64,000 nucleotides of DNA from Megalonaias nervosa (taxonomy: Eukaryota > Mollusca > Bivalvia > Unionida > Unionidae), in NCBI GenBank assembly GCA_016617855.1, contig JAECUM010012858.1:39647-103646 (forward strand). The letters run 5' to 3'. Position numbers and translations under genes: made by a program. Within the stretch, counting starts at the first letter, position 1; each line of letters opens with the position of its first letter. This document shows, one piece after another, positions 34,730-48,200 of the stretch. The notes under the pieces are model-generated. The model was not told the origin of the DNA. It was given only the letters and a program-made list of their open reading frames with translations, and did no database searches.

Positions 34730-35115
34730 CTGAATGGTTTCATTGGGTGATAAGGTGTACATAGAATTATAACTTGGACCCACTTATGCTTTTATAGTTA
34801 GACTGTGGTAAATTATGACATTTTGCCTTGAAAAAAAGAAAATGGACACAGATAATAGTTTGCTTGAAGATGTGTTTTGTTTCTCCTGTATCCCAAAACA
34901 ATAAATGGGTTTTTAAGCACCAACAAAAAATGCATCAATACTTATTTGCATCATCATCAACTAATAAACCATTACAAGAATCACTCAAAGAGACTGCACT
35001 CTAGTGGCTGAAAATAATTTCCAGAAATCCAAAAAAAACCCATAACTTCCTTTTAACCGTTGAATGTTGAATTCATCTCCAATATTCTTGGATTACACGG
35101 CAATAATTTTTCTTC
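34730..35115. other. Intergenic, nothing recognised
   Basis: No gene or repeat family recognised. Confidence 0.4.
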
Positions 35116-35400
35116 TGTTCAGAAGTTGCAAAAACAAGACCTTTAAGATGGTCACCATATTGAATGTAAAATTGGCAACATTTTTTTATTATTTAGGACC
35201 AGTTAGATAATTAGATATTACAAGTATTATGGTGATTACTTCATGTTGATAGGACATCCCTTCAGGAGAAGTAGCGATAAGATTATACTGAATGTCAGAT
35301 CAACACCATTTTCATTTGGACTGACTACATAAAGTAAGTCTTTTGATGAAATCCCATGTCAACATAACATTTCGTTCAGGAGGAATAATAATACAGGGAT
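35116..35400 (+). repeat. Dispersed ~145-bp repeat, two degenerate units
   Basis: Carries AAGATGGTCACCATATTGAA, ATGTCAGATCAACACCATTT and TTCAGGAGGAATAATAAT, in the order of the monomer defined at 49.8-50.5 kb. Confidence 0.6.
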
Positions 35401-37590
35401 CACACTGGTATTCGCCAGTGTCACAAATTGTGATTATTTTCCTTATTGGCAACAAAATATACCATCTGGTGATATTTTTGGTGACAACATTTTTGGCTGT
35501 TAAAACTTGTATATACAGCCTTGGGTTTGGAAAAATTCAAAGGCACCATGAAAGGAAGATGCAAACTTGAATATAAAATGCACTGGAATCTATTGTTACA
35601 TGAACAAATCCTTGGTTCATATTATCAAACCATCCAAACAGTGCATTGTTATATCATAATCCTTTATGCCGATGTCTGGCCTTAGTACTGTATGCTGTAA
35701 TAGTCATGCTACCGACTAGCTACAATCGACCACCTCTGAAGGCATGAATGGGAATGACTACGATTGACCAAATGATGGCATTTTTTAAAAATTTAAAATG
35801 TACCAGAAAAAAAATAGTGTTCTGAAACTTAAAAAAAGAAAAGAAAAAAAAGACTACTTCTGAAGCGCCGATTGTTCTGTATATATCATAAGCAAATGAA
35901 GAAAAATTCAGTCTCAATCAATTATTTGATGTTGTTGCAGCAATAAGAAATAATTTCCCTATGAATAGCCTTATCCCCTTGGTAGTCTCAGCAAGATGGT
36001 AGTTGTCTCTGGCTGACTAAATTCTAGGTCAATTTGAGCACACATACATGTAGAATATAAACAACTATACAGCCCCTTGCTACTAGGATGATGAATATTG
36101 GAGCGAACTGTTTCGTGAAACGTGTTTTTGATAATGGCATATAGCTCAAACAAGGACTACCATTTTTTTGATATACAACTGTGTCAGCCTATTCTGTGCG
36201 TTGGGTAATTCTGCGCAATGATATGTCATTTCTGTAAACATTGGATCACGTGTTGCTTTTGGTTGAAAATCCAATTTGTATCAAGAAAGAATTATCATCC
36301 TTTAATTACGGTAAGTGATATTGATAAAGTGTACAAAAATATCCCACATTTCTATTCTAAATGTATATGAAAATCTGATTTCTAAATGCCAACATGAAGC
36401 CCCACTCCATGACCTTCTTGAACTTGTAACCCAGAAAAAAACCTATTTAATATTTCTCTTTTAGAATCATACAAATAAATACATTATTTAAAAGATAGAA
36501 ATCTTTACCTTAGAACAATACTGCATCTTAAACCAAGTTTATAATTTTGCAAGTTGTCCAACACCTACTTTATCGTGTGCTATCCATCATGTCAACTTGC
36601 CTCTTAAGAAAATCCTGGGTTTATAGTCTGTTTCTAAATTCTTTTTTCCCATAAACAAGATGTAAACACATTACATCCTATTCATGTTGTTTCTGTTCAA
36701 AATAATAGCTTATTTTTATCAAATGTTGAACTTTTACTAATTTTTTTTACTAGACTGGTTTGGTTTGCTTAACACCTCTTGCTATTTATTGGAATTGTTA
36801 CGTTGAATTTTGTAAAATCAGCCATAAACTGACCTAGTTCCTCGGCTGAAATGCTGACAGAAATAGTCCAAAGTAATGTGTTTCATTTCCATAGCCCAAT
36901 GCATTAACATGACATCTTTTCAAAGCCATGCACAGAATAGGCCGACATATCTCGAGTCATGAAAACACAAGGGTAGTATTCCACGTGTCCAAAATTAGTA
37001 GTATTTTGAACAGAATGTTCTGGTGACAATTACCACTTTTCAAATGATAAGCATTGCAGAATTTTATTTTTGTCATTTGGTCAAATTCGGTAAATGTTTT
37101 GCGCCAATACTGGTCAGAAACCTTAGATGTGCAGAAAAGCCCAACTGCAGTGTACTTTTGTGCTTTCAAATGGGATTTGAGTGCTATACAAATTTTCTAA
37201 CATGTGATCTAATACTCAAATTCATGGAATTTTCATACACATATATATTATTTAACACGTTGTGGAATGTACTACACAAATGTAAGTTGTCAAATATACA
37301 AGTATATTTCAGACTAATTGTCTTCATTTAACATTTCCATTGTTATTTCCTCTCCTTTTAAATCCTAGTCACTGACAACAGGTTACCACTTAAAAGACTG
37401 ACTTGGAGGCGAAATTTCAATTTATTTTCAGCACCTCCCCATCATTTACCTAAACATCTGCTTATATCAACAATATTACCTTGGTCCCAAGGATGTCGAG
37501 ATAAATGGGTAGTACTGTATTATGAAAGGGGTGACATTTTTTGAAAATTTGCAACAAAATATTGAGGTTGGTGATTTTTTTTTTTTTGTG
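35401..37590. other. Intergenic, nothing recognised
   Basis: AT-rich sequence; no gene, RNA or repeat family recognised on either strand. Confidence 0.45.
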
Positions 37591-38028
37591 GCAACTTTTT
37601 AAAAGCCAGCACCATCCCTGTAATAGAAAAATTTTCAAGACAGCTGCTGTGGTGGTCCTATTGGAGGTCAGATCAGCACCATTTTCATTGAGGACCCATA
37701 AATCCTGCTGAAAACCCCAGGTCAGAATGACCATACATCCAGGTGGAGTAGCAATAAAAAAAATTTCAGTATTAGATTGACACCATTTTTATTGAGGACA
37801 AAGTCTTGTGACGAAAAGTACAATGTCACTATGATTTTATTAGCAGGAATAGCAATCACAAGATTCTGAAGATGGTTGCTGTAACAGCAAGTGGGTGTCA
37901 AACTGAAATTTTTTTAAAGGACCAACTAGACATCATAAGAAGTCCTTATGGTGAAAACCTTACATCCAGGAGTAGCAATAACAAGTTTCAAGTTGGTTGC
38001 AATGGTGGCCTTATTAATGGTCAGACTG
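37591..38028 (+). repeat. Dispersed ~145-bp repeat array, interrupted by a hAT-like element
   Basis: About three units (GACAGCTGCTGTGGTGGTCC, TGGAGGTCAGATCAGCACCA, CATCCAGGTGGAGTAGCAAT). The last breaks off at TCAGACTG, where the hAT-like element begins, and resumes at 39935. Confidence 0.75.
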
Positions 38029-38229
38029 CAGGGCTGATCAAGTATCTTTTTCAACTTTTCATTTTTTTAAACTTGTCCAGGACAAGTGACTTCATAAAAT
38101 TCACTTGTCCCACATACATTTTCACTTGTCCCAAAATTTTGATCTCGCTTAGGTTCAAAGAGATGAATTTTAATCCATGTTAAAAACAAAAGAAACAATG
38201 TACAACATATTTTCATCAATGGGCTTAAT

Positions 38230-38834
38230 TTGAAGTTTCTGTTATTGTCAAGGTATCTTATATTTACTATTTCTTGGTCCGATAGGGTAGCTTCAATCGG
38301 CAAGAATGGAAATGAATTTACTAAATTCAGACTTTCCCTAATGTCTGCTCTCAAGTCTCACTCAACTGACAGAACAATGTCTCTTGCCCTGTCTGTTCTT
38401 ATAAATAGCATCAAGTTTAAGACTGTTCTTCTGGAGCACAGCATTTCCATATTACAAAATAGTTTTCCTTATTGGGTTAGAGTGCAGGATGTGGTAAAGA
38501 CAGCTCTCATTTTATTAATTTTTCATCTGGACTCATTTAGTTTTAAAATTGCAATTCCTAGTGGAGTGTTAGCAACTCCAACTTTCTGCACATGCTAGCT
38601 AGTGTCATAAATATACTGTGCTGCACAGGCTTTAAGAGGTTGATAACTCATGAAATCTGCAGGATTAAATCCTGAATTTGTCAGTTCCATTGACAAATAC
38701 ACTGGCTGAATCTGCAACCTATGCCAGTTTGTGATAATGTTTGCAAGAACTGCAAAACATCTTCCTTCAGAGTTGATTAATTCAAGCCATGGATAATTAT
38801 CAAACCAAAGTGACCAATATTTATTTCTCTTCAT
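38230..38834 (-). pseudogene. Decayed hAT-type transposase remnant
   Basis: The minus-strand frame 38834-38595 opens with KYWSLWFDNYPWL, the W-x-x-x-PW motif at the front of zinc-finger hAT transposases of the ZNF862 type. Further down, other frames read MRAVFTTSCTLTQ and LRADIRESLNLVN in the order expected for that region. Several stops and frame changes. Assignment is by pattern only. Confidence 0.4.
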
Positions 38835-39175
38835 TGTCGTATTTTAAATTTTTTTTTGCTACCTCAAGTCTGGCTTATATCTCTTTTTGAAGTAATAGTT
38901 ACCTCATACTCAGCCTTACATTTTATCCTTCCACTTTCACATGAATTTTGTCATTTGAATGCAAACACAGACTGCTTCTTTAGCACAATTGTTTTGCATC
39001 AAGCAATACTGCATGTAAAAGTTCATCCTCAGTATAATCAATTAAAAATCAATTAAAGACTCATTACTTTCATTTAAGCAGTTCATAAAGGAAACATATT
39101 TATGTTGATAAAGTGCCTTTCATGAATTATAAATTTCATTAAATTGACTCAGTGGATTGAAATGAGTATGTATGA

Positions 39176-39484
39176 GATCTGGATTTTTAATGTTGCTTTA
39201 ACAATTTTTCCAGTCATATCGCTATGTTATCTGCATTGTTGCAGTTTATAGTGATGTCTAGCACTGAGGCATCATGCCACAGGCATGTAGCATAATGTCC
39301 CACCCAGTCACATTATCCTGACACCAGGCCGAACAGTCCTAACACTAACCTCTTAATGCTGATTACCTAGCAAGGCAGCTGTTAGTACCATTTTATAAGT
39401 CTTTGGTACTACTTGACCGGGGTTCAAACCTGTGACCTTGCATATCTGAAGTGGACACTCTAACCACTAAGCCATCCAAGCGGT
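39176..39484 (-). mobile_element. SINE family 1 copy, minus strand
   Basis: Full body in reverse, ending with B box and A-box region (CACTAAGCCATCCAAGCGGT). It lies inside hAT-like copy 2 at a different place from the SINE in copy 1, so the two insertions are independent. Confidence 0.9.
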
Positions 39485-39934
39485 CTGGATTGAAATCAAA
39501 AGAGCAATCAGCTCCTGAGTATCTATGTTGAGTAAACACAATATAACAAGGCCGTTAAAAGCACTACTAAGTAATCATACCACATTTATTTTGTTACAGG
39601 TGTTTTGATTGATAATATGGTCATTTAGCCTAATATTCAGTCAAGCAGTAATAGAAATCACACATGAGATGGTTATAAATGACCATTGACTGTAGTATCA
39701 CAGGATGTGAATGAATAAAGTGAGTTTCATTCAAGTATTCAATATGCCCAACAGACATGTCTGGCCTGATAAAGGTAGATTAAGTGATTAAAGTATGAAA
39801 ATTATCACTTGCCCAACTTGCTTTAAAACAGGGAAAAACTACTTGTCTCAGACTAGCACCTTGGAAAATTTTACTTGTCTGACTTTGAAAATGTACAGAC
39901 CAGGATGTCAAACTATGGGATTTGATCAACCCTG

Positions 39935-40110
39935 GATTGGTACCATTTTCATTTAGGACCAACAAGACTTTGCAATGAATATGTTTGTCAAGTTTCATGG
40001 CAATCTCCTATGTACTTTAGGTGAAGCAGCAATAACAAACTTGCACTAATGGACAGATGATTGACAACAATTCATCCCTTAAGTTCTTTTGGTTTATGAC
40101 CAGTAGCGAT
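39935..40110 (+). repeat. Dispersed ~145-bp repeat, resumed unit with common 3' end
   Basis: Resumes GATTGGTACCATTTTCATTT after the hAT-like element and ends with the terminal block shared by other arrays (CTAATGGACAGATG ... TATGACCAGTAGCGATAAA). Confidence 0.75.
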
Positions 40111-41866
40111 AAAAATGATAAAACTTCCCATCTCCTGCTGGAGAGCATTTCTACTTTGGTTCTGGACCAATCATGCTAGAAGGATGAATAAACTAAACAA
40201 TTTTATAATGATCTTGACAAATACACTCTCAACAACAAAATGTACTCAAAATATAAACTTTTATTTGAAACCTGAATTTAAGTCTGAACAATACCAAACA
40301 CGCAAGAATTGTCATCCACTTAGTTTACATACCATAATATCTCATACAAAAATTTATGTTTTCTACAATGAAAAATCTCCATTTATAAAGCAATTTCCAT
40401 CATACATGAGCACATATACAAATTATATACATGCTACATGTTTTATGGAAGGGAAAAAATGTAACAAAAAGTCAACTTTAATGTAATCTTCTTATGAAAT
40501 TGTACAACATATTTTGTCATTCAGAGATTTTCTGTAGGTATACAATTTTGCAGTTTGATAAGAAAGCAAAATGTAAAATCAAACAAAATTCTGTCATAGA
40601 CTTGTAGAAAAAAGGAAAAAATATAGATCAGAGGAATTTGTCTACCAAAATCCTCTTTACTTAAAAAGCTATGAAATTTTAACCTTTCAATTATTTGTCT
40701 TCTTAACTATATACATTTACGTTTGTTCTGAAAATCAATATTAACCTCATGGAACGGGAAATTCCTTTACCTAAAATTGAATTTTACAAAGAAATAGCCC
40801 CGAATGCACAACAGCTAAGTCACATTTTTACATTCCACCTGACTTTACAATGTTTTGACATGTAAAATGAACTTACGGATGAGCAAGTGAATGAATATGT
40901 GGTAATAGTAGCATAATGTATGGTTGTCATAAAATGGATGAATTTATTTGTAACTTTATTTGAAGGGGGAAGAAAAAGGTCAAAAGTTTACATATATACT
41001 GGCAAAATACAGTGAATTCTCCCAATAATGACTGTAAATGAACTGGAGAAAAGTGGTCCCAATAGGGACATTACCAGATTTCTAAGGATAATTCTTCTCT
41101 TTTATTTAGTAAATAGGAATAACATTGTTGCAACTGGGGAACGGTCTTTTATCATGGAGGTGGGGGTGGGATGATGATGGTGGTCACAATGTTTACTATA
41201 TATTTCAAGTTCAAATGGTAAATTTACTTCATCCCTATCATTGTCTGTATTTCTAGTCAGACTGACAATTTTAGGTCCTTGTATGGCAACATAATTTTTC
41301 AGATCATTTTTTTCTTAAAAAGTTTTCTCCCTTAGCCTTGCAGCCAGGTGTCATGCATGTGTGGCAAAACAAACTCAAATTTGTATGCTTGCATCCACTA
41401 ACATTTATCATTTTGTCAACAAATGAAGTTATGTATTTTTTTTTTAAAATTTGGAATGGGGAAAAAACTCTTATACATGAAATGAAACTGAGTTTATAAT
41501 TTTATATTCTGTTATAGTTATCCCTATGTAGACAATGTTTATAGTGTATTAAATTCAAAGACACAAGTTCTTCATGGTGTATTATAGGTTTATTGATATT
41601 TACTTTCAAAAGGTCTTATACAAAATGTCTTGCTTAACAATGGGGCCAAAACTGATGACCTCAAAAAAGCAAATTACTCCTGAATTGGGTGGTAAAACTA
41701 AAATTTTTGTTTCAAAACTTCCATATGACCTCTCGAGTCTTATCTACCAATACCTGCATAGACCAAAACTATTTTCCAATGAAGGACAGCTATCCTTAAA
41801 GAAGTGTATTCAAAAAATATATGTAATCAGCATATATCCCGTAAATTTCATTTCACAAGTATCAGT
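40111..41866. other. Intergenic, downstream of PHAX, nothing recognised
   Basis: No gene or repeat family recognised; the 123-codon frame at 40115-40486 shows no domain. Confidence 0.45.
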
Positions 41867-41933
41867 TTTATTCAGTCAGCTGGAATGAGCAAATAAATAT
41901 AATGATCAATGCTAATAAACTGTATCCTGAAAG
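41867..41933 (-). terminator. PHAX 3' UTR with AATAAA signal
   Basis: On the minus strand AATAAA lies at 41872-41867, 62 bases after the stop codon. Confidence 0.55.
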
Positions 41934-42204
41934 TTAATCAATTGTATCATCTCCTATGCCAATCTCAATAACATCTTCCTCTGCACAATTAAGATCCTCA
42001 TATGATTCTGTCTTAGTTGGCTCCTGTGATATATCAACCTCCAAATCACTGTTACTCTCTTCAGCATTGCTGTCTGACTCTGACTCCTCATTTTCCATGG
42101 CTTCTTTCTTCCCTTTCTCCTTCTTTGCATTCCGCCTAGATCCATCCAGGATTTTCTGATTTTGGTATCCACCCTGCCTTTGGGCTTTTTTAATCTTCCT
42201 GTTT
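41934..42204 (-). CDS. PHAX: PHAX last coding exon (acidic tail)
   Basis: The acceptor TTTTACAG precedes 42204. The reading completes an Arg split from the previous exon, then NRKIKKAQRQGGYQ..., and ends IGDDTIDD-type acidic residues and TAA at 41934-41936. A different frame is also open here but breaks the splice phase. Confidence 0.85.
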
Positions 42205-45200
42205 CTGTAAAAGCAAATAAGAATAAATACTGTGACAGAAAAAGTACATTACGAACAAATTCCATTCAATGTCAAAATAGTACATATTATTATCAATCGT
42301 GTTAAGCATTAAACGTGTTTACAATAATGCCTATAGGTTGTTGGGAATTCATTTATTTTCGTGGTTATACATATTTGTGGTCTTGTGAAAAATCCAAATT
42401 TTCATCAGTACTCAAATTTGTGGATTGGGACAGAAGCCCTACTGTTGAAAGAGTGAGATTATTATTTGTTGGGATAAATTTGTTGTTGTGTTAACCATGA
42501 ATACAAATAGTGGTGTTCCAAGAAACAAAAGTACCACAAATGGCACATTATACACGGTCTTGTGATCTTTTCCCCACAATGTCAAGTCAAGATATATAAC
42601 AGGTTAAAGTTTAAATATTTTAATTGCTTAAAAGTTGTACCTGTACATGGATATGGGTCAAGGTATTTTCCCTTGCTGTAGCCTTGAGTCTAAAGCAGGG
42701 AGCATGGCTGTGGTGTGAAATACACTTTCTAGTGATAGTAACTAGTTAAAGTTTCAATAAAACATTTTAGTAGTTGAAAAGTTACACTCCAGACAAGAAT
42801 ACAAATTACAGTTACATTTTCCTTGACTCAGACCTTGACACTGAGATGGGGGTGTTGCTATGGTTTGCAACACACCATCTATACATGATGCTAAAATTTC
42901 ATTCAGATATATTTTCAATAGTTAATATGTAATATCTGGACAAGTTTTAAGTCATAGAATTGCATTTTCCCTTTATGTGCCCACTGTCCTTGAGGGAAGG
43001 TATGAGGCTATGTTGTGTGACACCCACTCTAGTCATGAGATATACGTTTACAAAGCTTTGTAAAAATATCTTTATTAATTCAAAAGTTATTCTCAGGAAA
43101 ATGATACAAGCCAAATAATTACATTTTCCCTTGCTGTGACCCTGACCTTGTGGCTGGATACATGGTTATGGTATGTGACATCCCTTAAAATCACAATATA
43201 TATTTGGGTAAGGTTTCATAAAAATCTCTAACCATTACAAAGTTATGGGCTGGACTTGCAAATGTTAAATAGGTGGGCAGACAACACCACAACATAATAC
43301 ACCTGTCTTAGGATGGACATACATAAAAAGTAAATTCTCAGTAAGTAAGCATGGAAATTTAGTAAGACTTTCTTTCTAGACCTCATTCATCAAAATTGCT
43401 GGTTTATTAGATCTACATGCATGACTCCCAAATGTACAGTTTGGATATAACCTAAACTTGTTCTTTTTAAGTCCCATCTGTACCAACACGTCCTTGATGT
43501 GTTTGGTTAAAACAGGACTATATTGTAGCTTGGACATAAAAATACTCTCATAGTACTGTGTAGTTGTATCTTGCATGGTAGAATCTTAAGCTCTAAGTGA
43601 GACTTGGTTTTAACAGCTACAATGCACACCTAAACTGAAGAAAAATAAAAAATGTAAATTTTTCTATGATCAAGCCAGCTTCACCAGATTTGGATTGTTC
43701 CATATTCTATGTCAGCCTTAGCCAAACATTGGAATTACATGCACAGTTCAAGTACATGTTTTTCAAGTTCAAATAACTTCTTTTAACTGGCATTGGGTAT
43801 ATAATTTATCTACTTAGTAACTGATTTGTATAAGAATAACAATCATATACAATTTGCTGTATGCAAACATTTGCTTGAAAAATCAAGAATGACTTTCAAC
43901 CCCAGAGCTCAAATCCTATTTGCTCTGGCAAATCAAACAATATGTGATTCCTGTATTAACATCAATTTATAAGTTGAGGAAAAAAGAACCCTGTGTGCCC
44001 CTCAGTTAATTTATTCTCAAGCTGAATTAATTATAAAAGAGATAAATTTATGCAAATACACACAGTGTCATTTGATTAATTATTGATTACTTGAAAAGAA
44101 ATGTAAATAAGAAAAAGTTTATTGATCATGATAAATATTGATATATAACGAGTGAACACTAAAATTATATGAGAGCAAGATAGATAATGAGTGAACACGA
44201 AAGTTAAATGAGCAAGATCAGAACTGGAAAATCCCATGGTGCAGCTCATGTCGGGTTAACCATATATTCACACATATTGAAGTTTTCATAGGTTACTAGA
44301 TCTCATGATAAAACATTTACTGCAAGAACGTGGGTGTCCAAGGAGAATCTGACAAACTTAGGGTGGCAAAACTGTTGAAGCAAATAAGATTATCTCATCT
44401 TTTTAGCATGTCTTGTACATTATGCACTACAATTTTCTTTTGTCCCTTTAACGTGTTGTGTGTCCCCAAAATCCGGAGGATGAGGGACACTGTCTCCTAC
44501 CCACTGGATTCTAGGTGCAACACAGTATCGTCATTTCTTCTTTTTAAATGCTAAGTGTTGAAACAATCTCCAATATTCTTCTGTGATAAGATTTTCAAAT
44601 TAACCACTGTGGCAGCCATACTGGATATATGATCAGCACCACTTTCTGTAATAACCCCATGTTCATATGACCATTCATTCAGGAGAATTAGTGACGGAAT
44701 TTCAATATATTCATTGTAGCAGGCATATCTGAGTTTAGATCTGCAGCAACATTTTCATTTAGGACTGACTCGACAGCATAAATAGTCTTCTCATGTCAAT
44801 ATGACTTCACATTAAGCAGGAGTAGCAAAATCAAGATTTTCAAGATGGCTGCTATGGTGACCATACTCGATGTCAGAATAGCATCATTTTAGTACCAACT
44901 AGGACATCATAAGAAGTCTTATAATAAAATCCCTGCTGATATGACTTTCCATCTAGAATGAGCAGCAGCAAGATTTTGGCATGGCCACTGGATACAGCAA
45001 AACCTGTTATGAGACTGCAGCTCTGCCAACAAAACACATTCTCTCAAGACAGGTGATCTCTCCTAGCAGGTTTGTACAAAAATACTTTTCCAAGGTCCAG
45101 TTTCAGAGCAATTTTAAAGAAAAATATAACCATGATCACTGTACATATATTCTATTCTTTACTGATAGTTCTTGGTAAAATATTGTATACATTCATCTGA

Positions 45201-48200
45201 AAACAAAATTATATAGCAACAAAGATAAACTTACATCTGAAGATCACATACACATATTAGCATATGAAATCGTTTCTGATTTACTCCTTTTGCTTTATAT
45301 CACTCTAAATTTGTTTTACCAACGTTTATACTGCTATTTTGCAAGCAGTTTTCTCTTTTTCGCTTATTTCAGTTACAATAATTACTAAGGTACTAGGTGT
45401 AAACATTATTAGTGCTCAGTTGTAATATCAACTGTAAAGATGGTTTTGACTAGGCTTTGGGGAAATATGAAAAATCTACAGATGTACATTGCATATCTAA
45501 CAAATAATGAAATAAAAAGAAACAGTTATCTTATCCAGAAACATAAGTCAGTGGCTTAATTCAAAGAAGACATACAGGAATTAACTCTATAAACAAAGTG
45601 TGTAACCCGGTCACACCAACTTGAACAGACGACAACTTGGTGATTCGGACGTAATCATACTAAATTTGAAACAGTTCGATTTCAAAGACATCACAGATAT
45701 CCACTTCACATAACTGGTATGCTGCTGGCTTGTTGTTGGGGTCTGAGTCAATTTTTAGACTGTTTTCTGCAGTATTTTTAGGATGAAGGTACATATGCTA
45801 ATAGTACTCTAATAAATGCCCCCTCCACCATTTGGAAATTGCACCGCCCCCAGGGCATCTATTAGAATAACTATGGTATAATGAAAGCAAGGTGCATAAA
45901 AAAGGAAACATTTCTGGTCCAGAATTTTTTAAAATAATAATCTTAAGTACACTGGAGATTTCAATAAGTGATATGAAACACCCCTCATCTTGGGAGGAGT
46001 CACATGTATGCCTAATACCTACATATCTGTCAGAGCTCAATTTAAATCAAAATCCTCAAAAGCTGTCTCCTAAGCTGTATAAACCTTGATCTGTTGATTG
46101 TTTCTCAGTTTTATCTGTTCCATACCTATGTATAAATTATGTTCTGTGCTGAGAACCTCTTTCACAGTCTGCTGTTTGAAAGTCCATATGCATAGCTAGT
46201 TTAGGCAGCTTGAACAAGTTGGGAAACTGTTCTTTATATTTGTTATGCACAACTTTTCACTGCTCATAGGTACTGTCTCTTGGAAATCTCTACTCCAAAA
46301 CAGATTTTTCACTAACATGAGCTATGCCAAGTTTCACTTTCTTGAATTGGTGCTTGACTAACTATGATGCCAGATTTGTTTTTATCTGTTCCATAATGCT
46401 GCATTAGAATTTTAAGTCCATCAATGCCAGTCTCCTTGTTCAGACAGAGCATCCATTCTGGTGTAGTAGCTACAACAAGATAACTGCTTTGGTGGCCATA
46501 TTCGACATCTGTGCAGCTCCATTTTCATTTAGAACCAACAAGACACTGGGTTCCCAAACTTTCTGCAAGAAAAATTTCCAGCTCTTTTCCAAGTTTTTAC
46601 CTGGTTTAAATATCATTTTTTCAAGGTTCACTTATCAGCATTACTGAATGGAATTAACATTTTGGCTCAGACAATGTGCATTTTTTAAAATCAAAAGTGG
46701 TTTCAATTTTGAGGCTATCTAAGAAATATGACCTTGTATTAAACCACAGAATGTATCAACAGAAAGAAGTATAACTACTGAACTTCATATAAATTTTGAT
46801 GCAACTCTATTTAATAATAGAATAACAATTTCAACTTTTTCTGCTTAACTACATGTTTGTACAAAGAATGATTTTTAGAAAATGGTTGTTATAAATTTTG
46901 AAAAGATGCCTTTAATAATTACATATACCTTGATATAAAAAGGAGACCAATTCTATTTTGTTTATGAACGAACTAAACACAGGACAAAGATCACAGCATT
47001 ACTTACATACACTGTTACTATAACCAAATACTGTCACCTAAAACAAGCTTGATACAGAAATGGTTTTTTATATGTTGTATGCATTCTGAAAATAACATTT
47101 TCATGATGTGAACACATTTTAGTCTCAAGTTTGCAGGCATAAAACCAAAGATGCGTTCCTCAGTGACATGTTCTCAACTTACAAGTAAGCAAAAGAAATT
47201 GATATCTTAGACGCTATGGTTCTGCTCGACAGTTTCATACTGGGTTGGACTTTTAAGCAAAATAACATCCCAAGTTTTCCACACTGCATATTCTGTTGTT
47301 TTAAAAATGACCTTTGTATATATAAGGTATTGTTAAGTAACTTTTAATTTCGTTTATTTTGGTGTATGATTAATGGGTGTAATTTGGGTTATAGAGTATA
47401 CAGCTTGACCTTACATCAGATGTGCAGTTCCAGTGCTCAAAGAAAATCTTTTTAGATACAGGCCCAGGGCTGATGACTTAAAAAACAATCACAAGCCCCA
47501 GATCAAATTCCACAAGCCCAGACTAAATTTCCATATGCACAAAATTACCCCATTTACAATATTATCTGTCCCACATTTTTGCAATTGCTACAGTTCAAAT
47601 ATGAAAAAATAAAAACAAAATTATATTAAACTGACTTATTTGTTATTTTGATTGCAAAAAATTTCCCTTAAAGCAATGTTTCCCTCCAGGTTGTAAAGTC
47701 AGCCACTGTCCAATTGTTCTAACAATGTCCTTCTTACTCAGTGGATCAAAAGTATTTTTGTTCATTAGCATGTGAAGCATGTCTTGCTTTGTACGGTTTG
47801 TCTTTACACTTTTGATCTTGTTCATAGGGACAGCTGAATTATTATTCATTAAACTCTAACCTGAAACATCTTGAACAGCATTCTAGCAATTATACAAGAC
47901 TGTCAAGATATTTAACAAAGTGTTTTTGCTGAAATCATTTTTAGTCGGTCTTTCCTTTTTATCTCAACTCTGCCAAAGGACAATTGATTTTTGTAATCAA
48001 AGACTCAAAATCCAACACAACCATATTTGATCTCTTTATCTTAAAAATACCTCAAAAAACATCCCACATTTGGCCGAGACACTTCAGATTTCAACAATAA
48101 AGTAATCAATCAACAGCTTGTTGTGTATACAAGCTAGCTTTAATTGCTGTTTGTTGTTGTTGTTGTTGTTGTTGTTGCTGTTGTAGGGTTTAATGCCATT

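Larger units (their letters stand above)
38029..39934. mobile_element. hAT-like DNA transposon, copy 2
   Basis: Starts CAGGGCTGATCAAG and ends TTTGATCAACCCTG. Flanks GACTG and GATTG form a likely 5-base target duplication with one change. It is inserted in the ~145-bp repeat, whose text continues across it. It keeps transposase relics (38230-38834, minus) absent from copy 1 and carries a SINE (39176-39484). Confidence 0.75.

Noticed and set aside
41954..42265. 103-codon minus-strand frame
   Set aside because: It overlaps the PHAX last exon in a different frame; the acidic frame fits the splice phase from the RTPGG exon.
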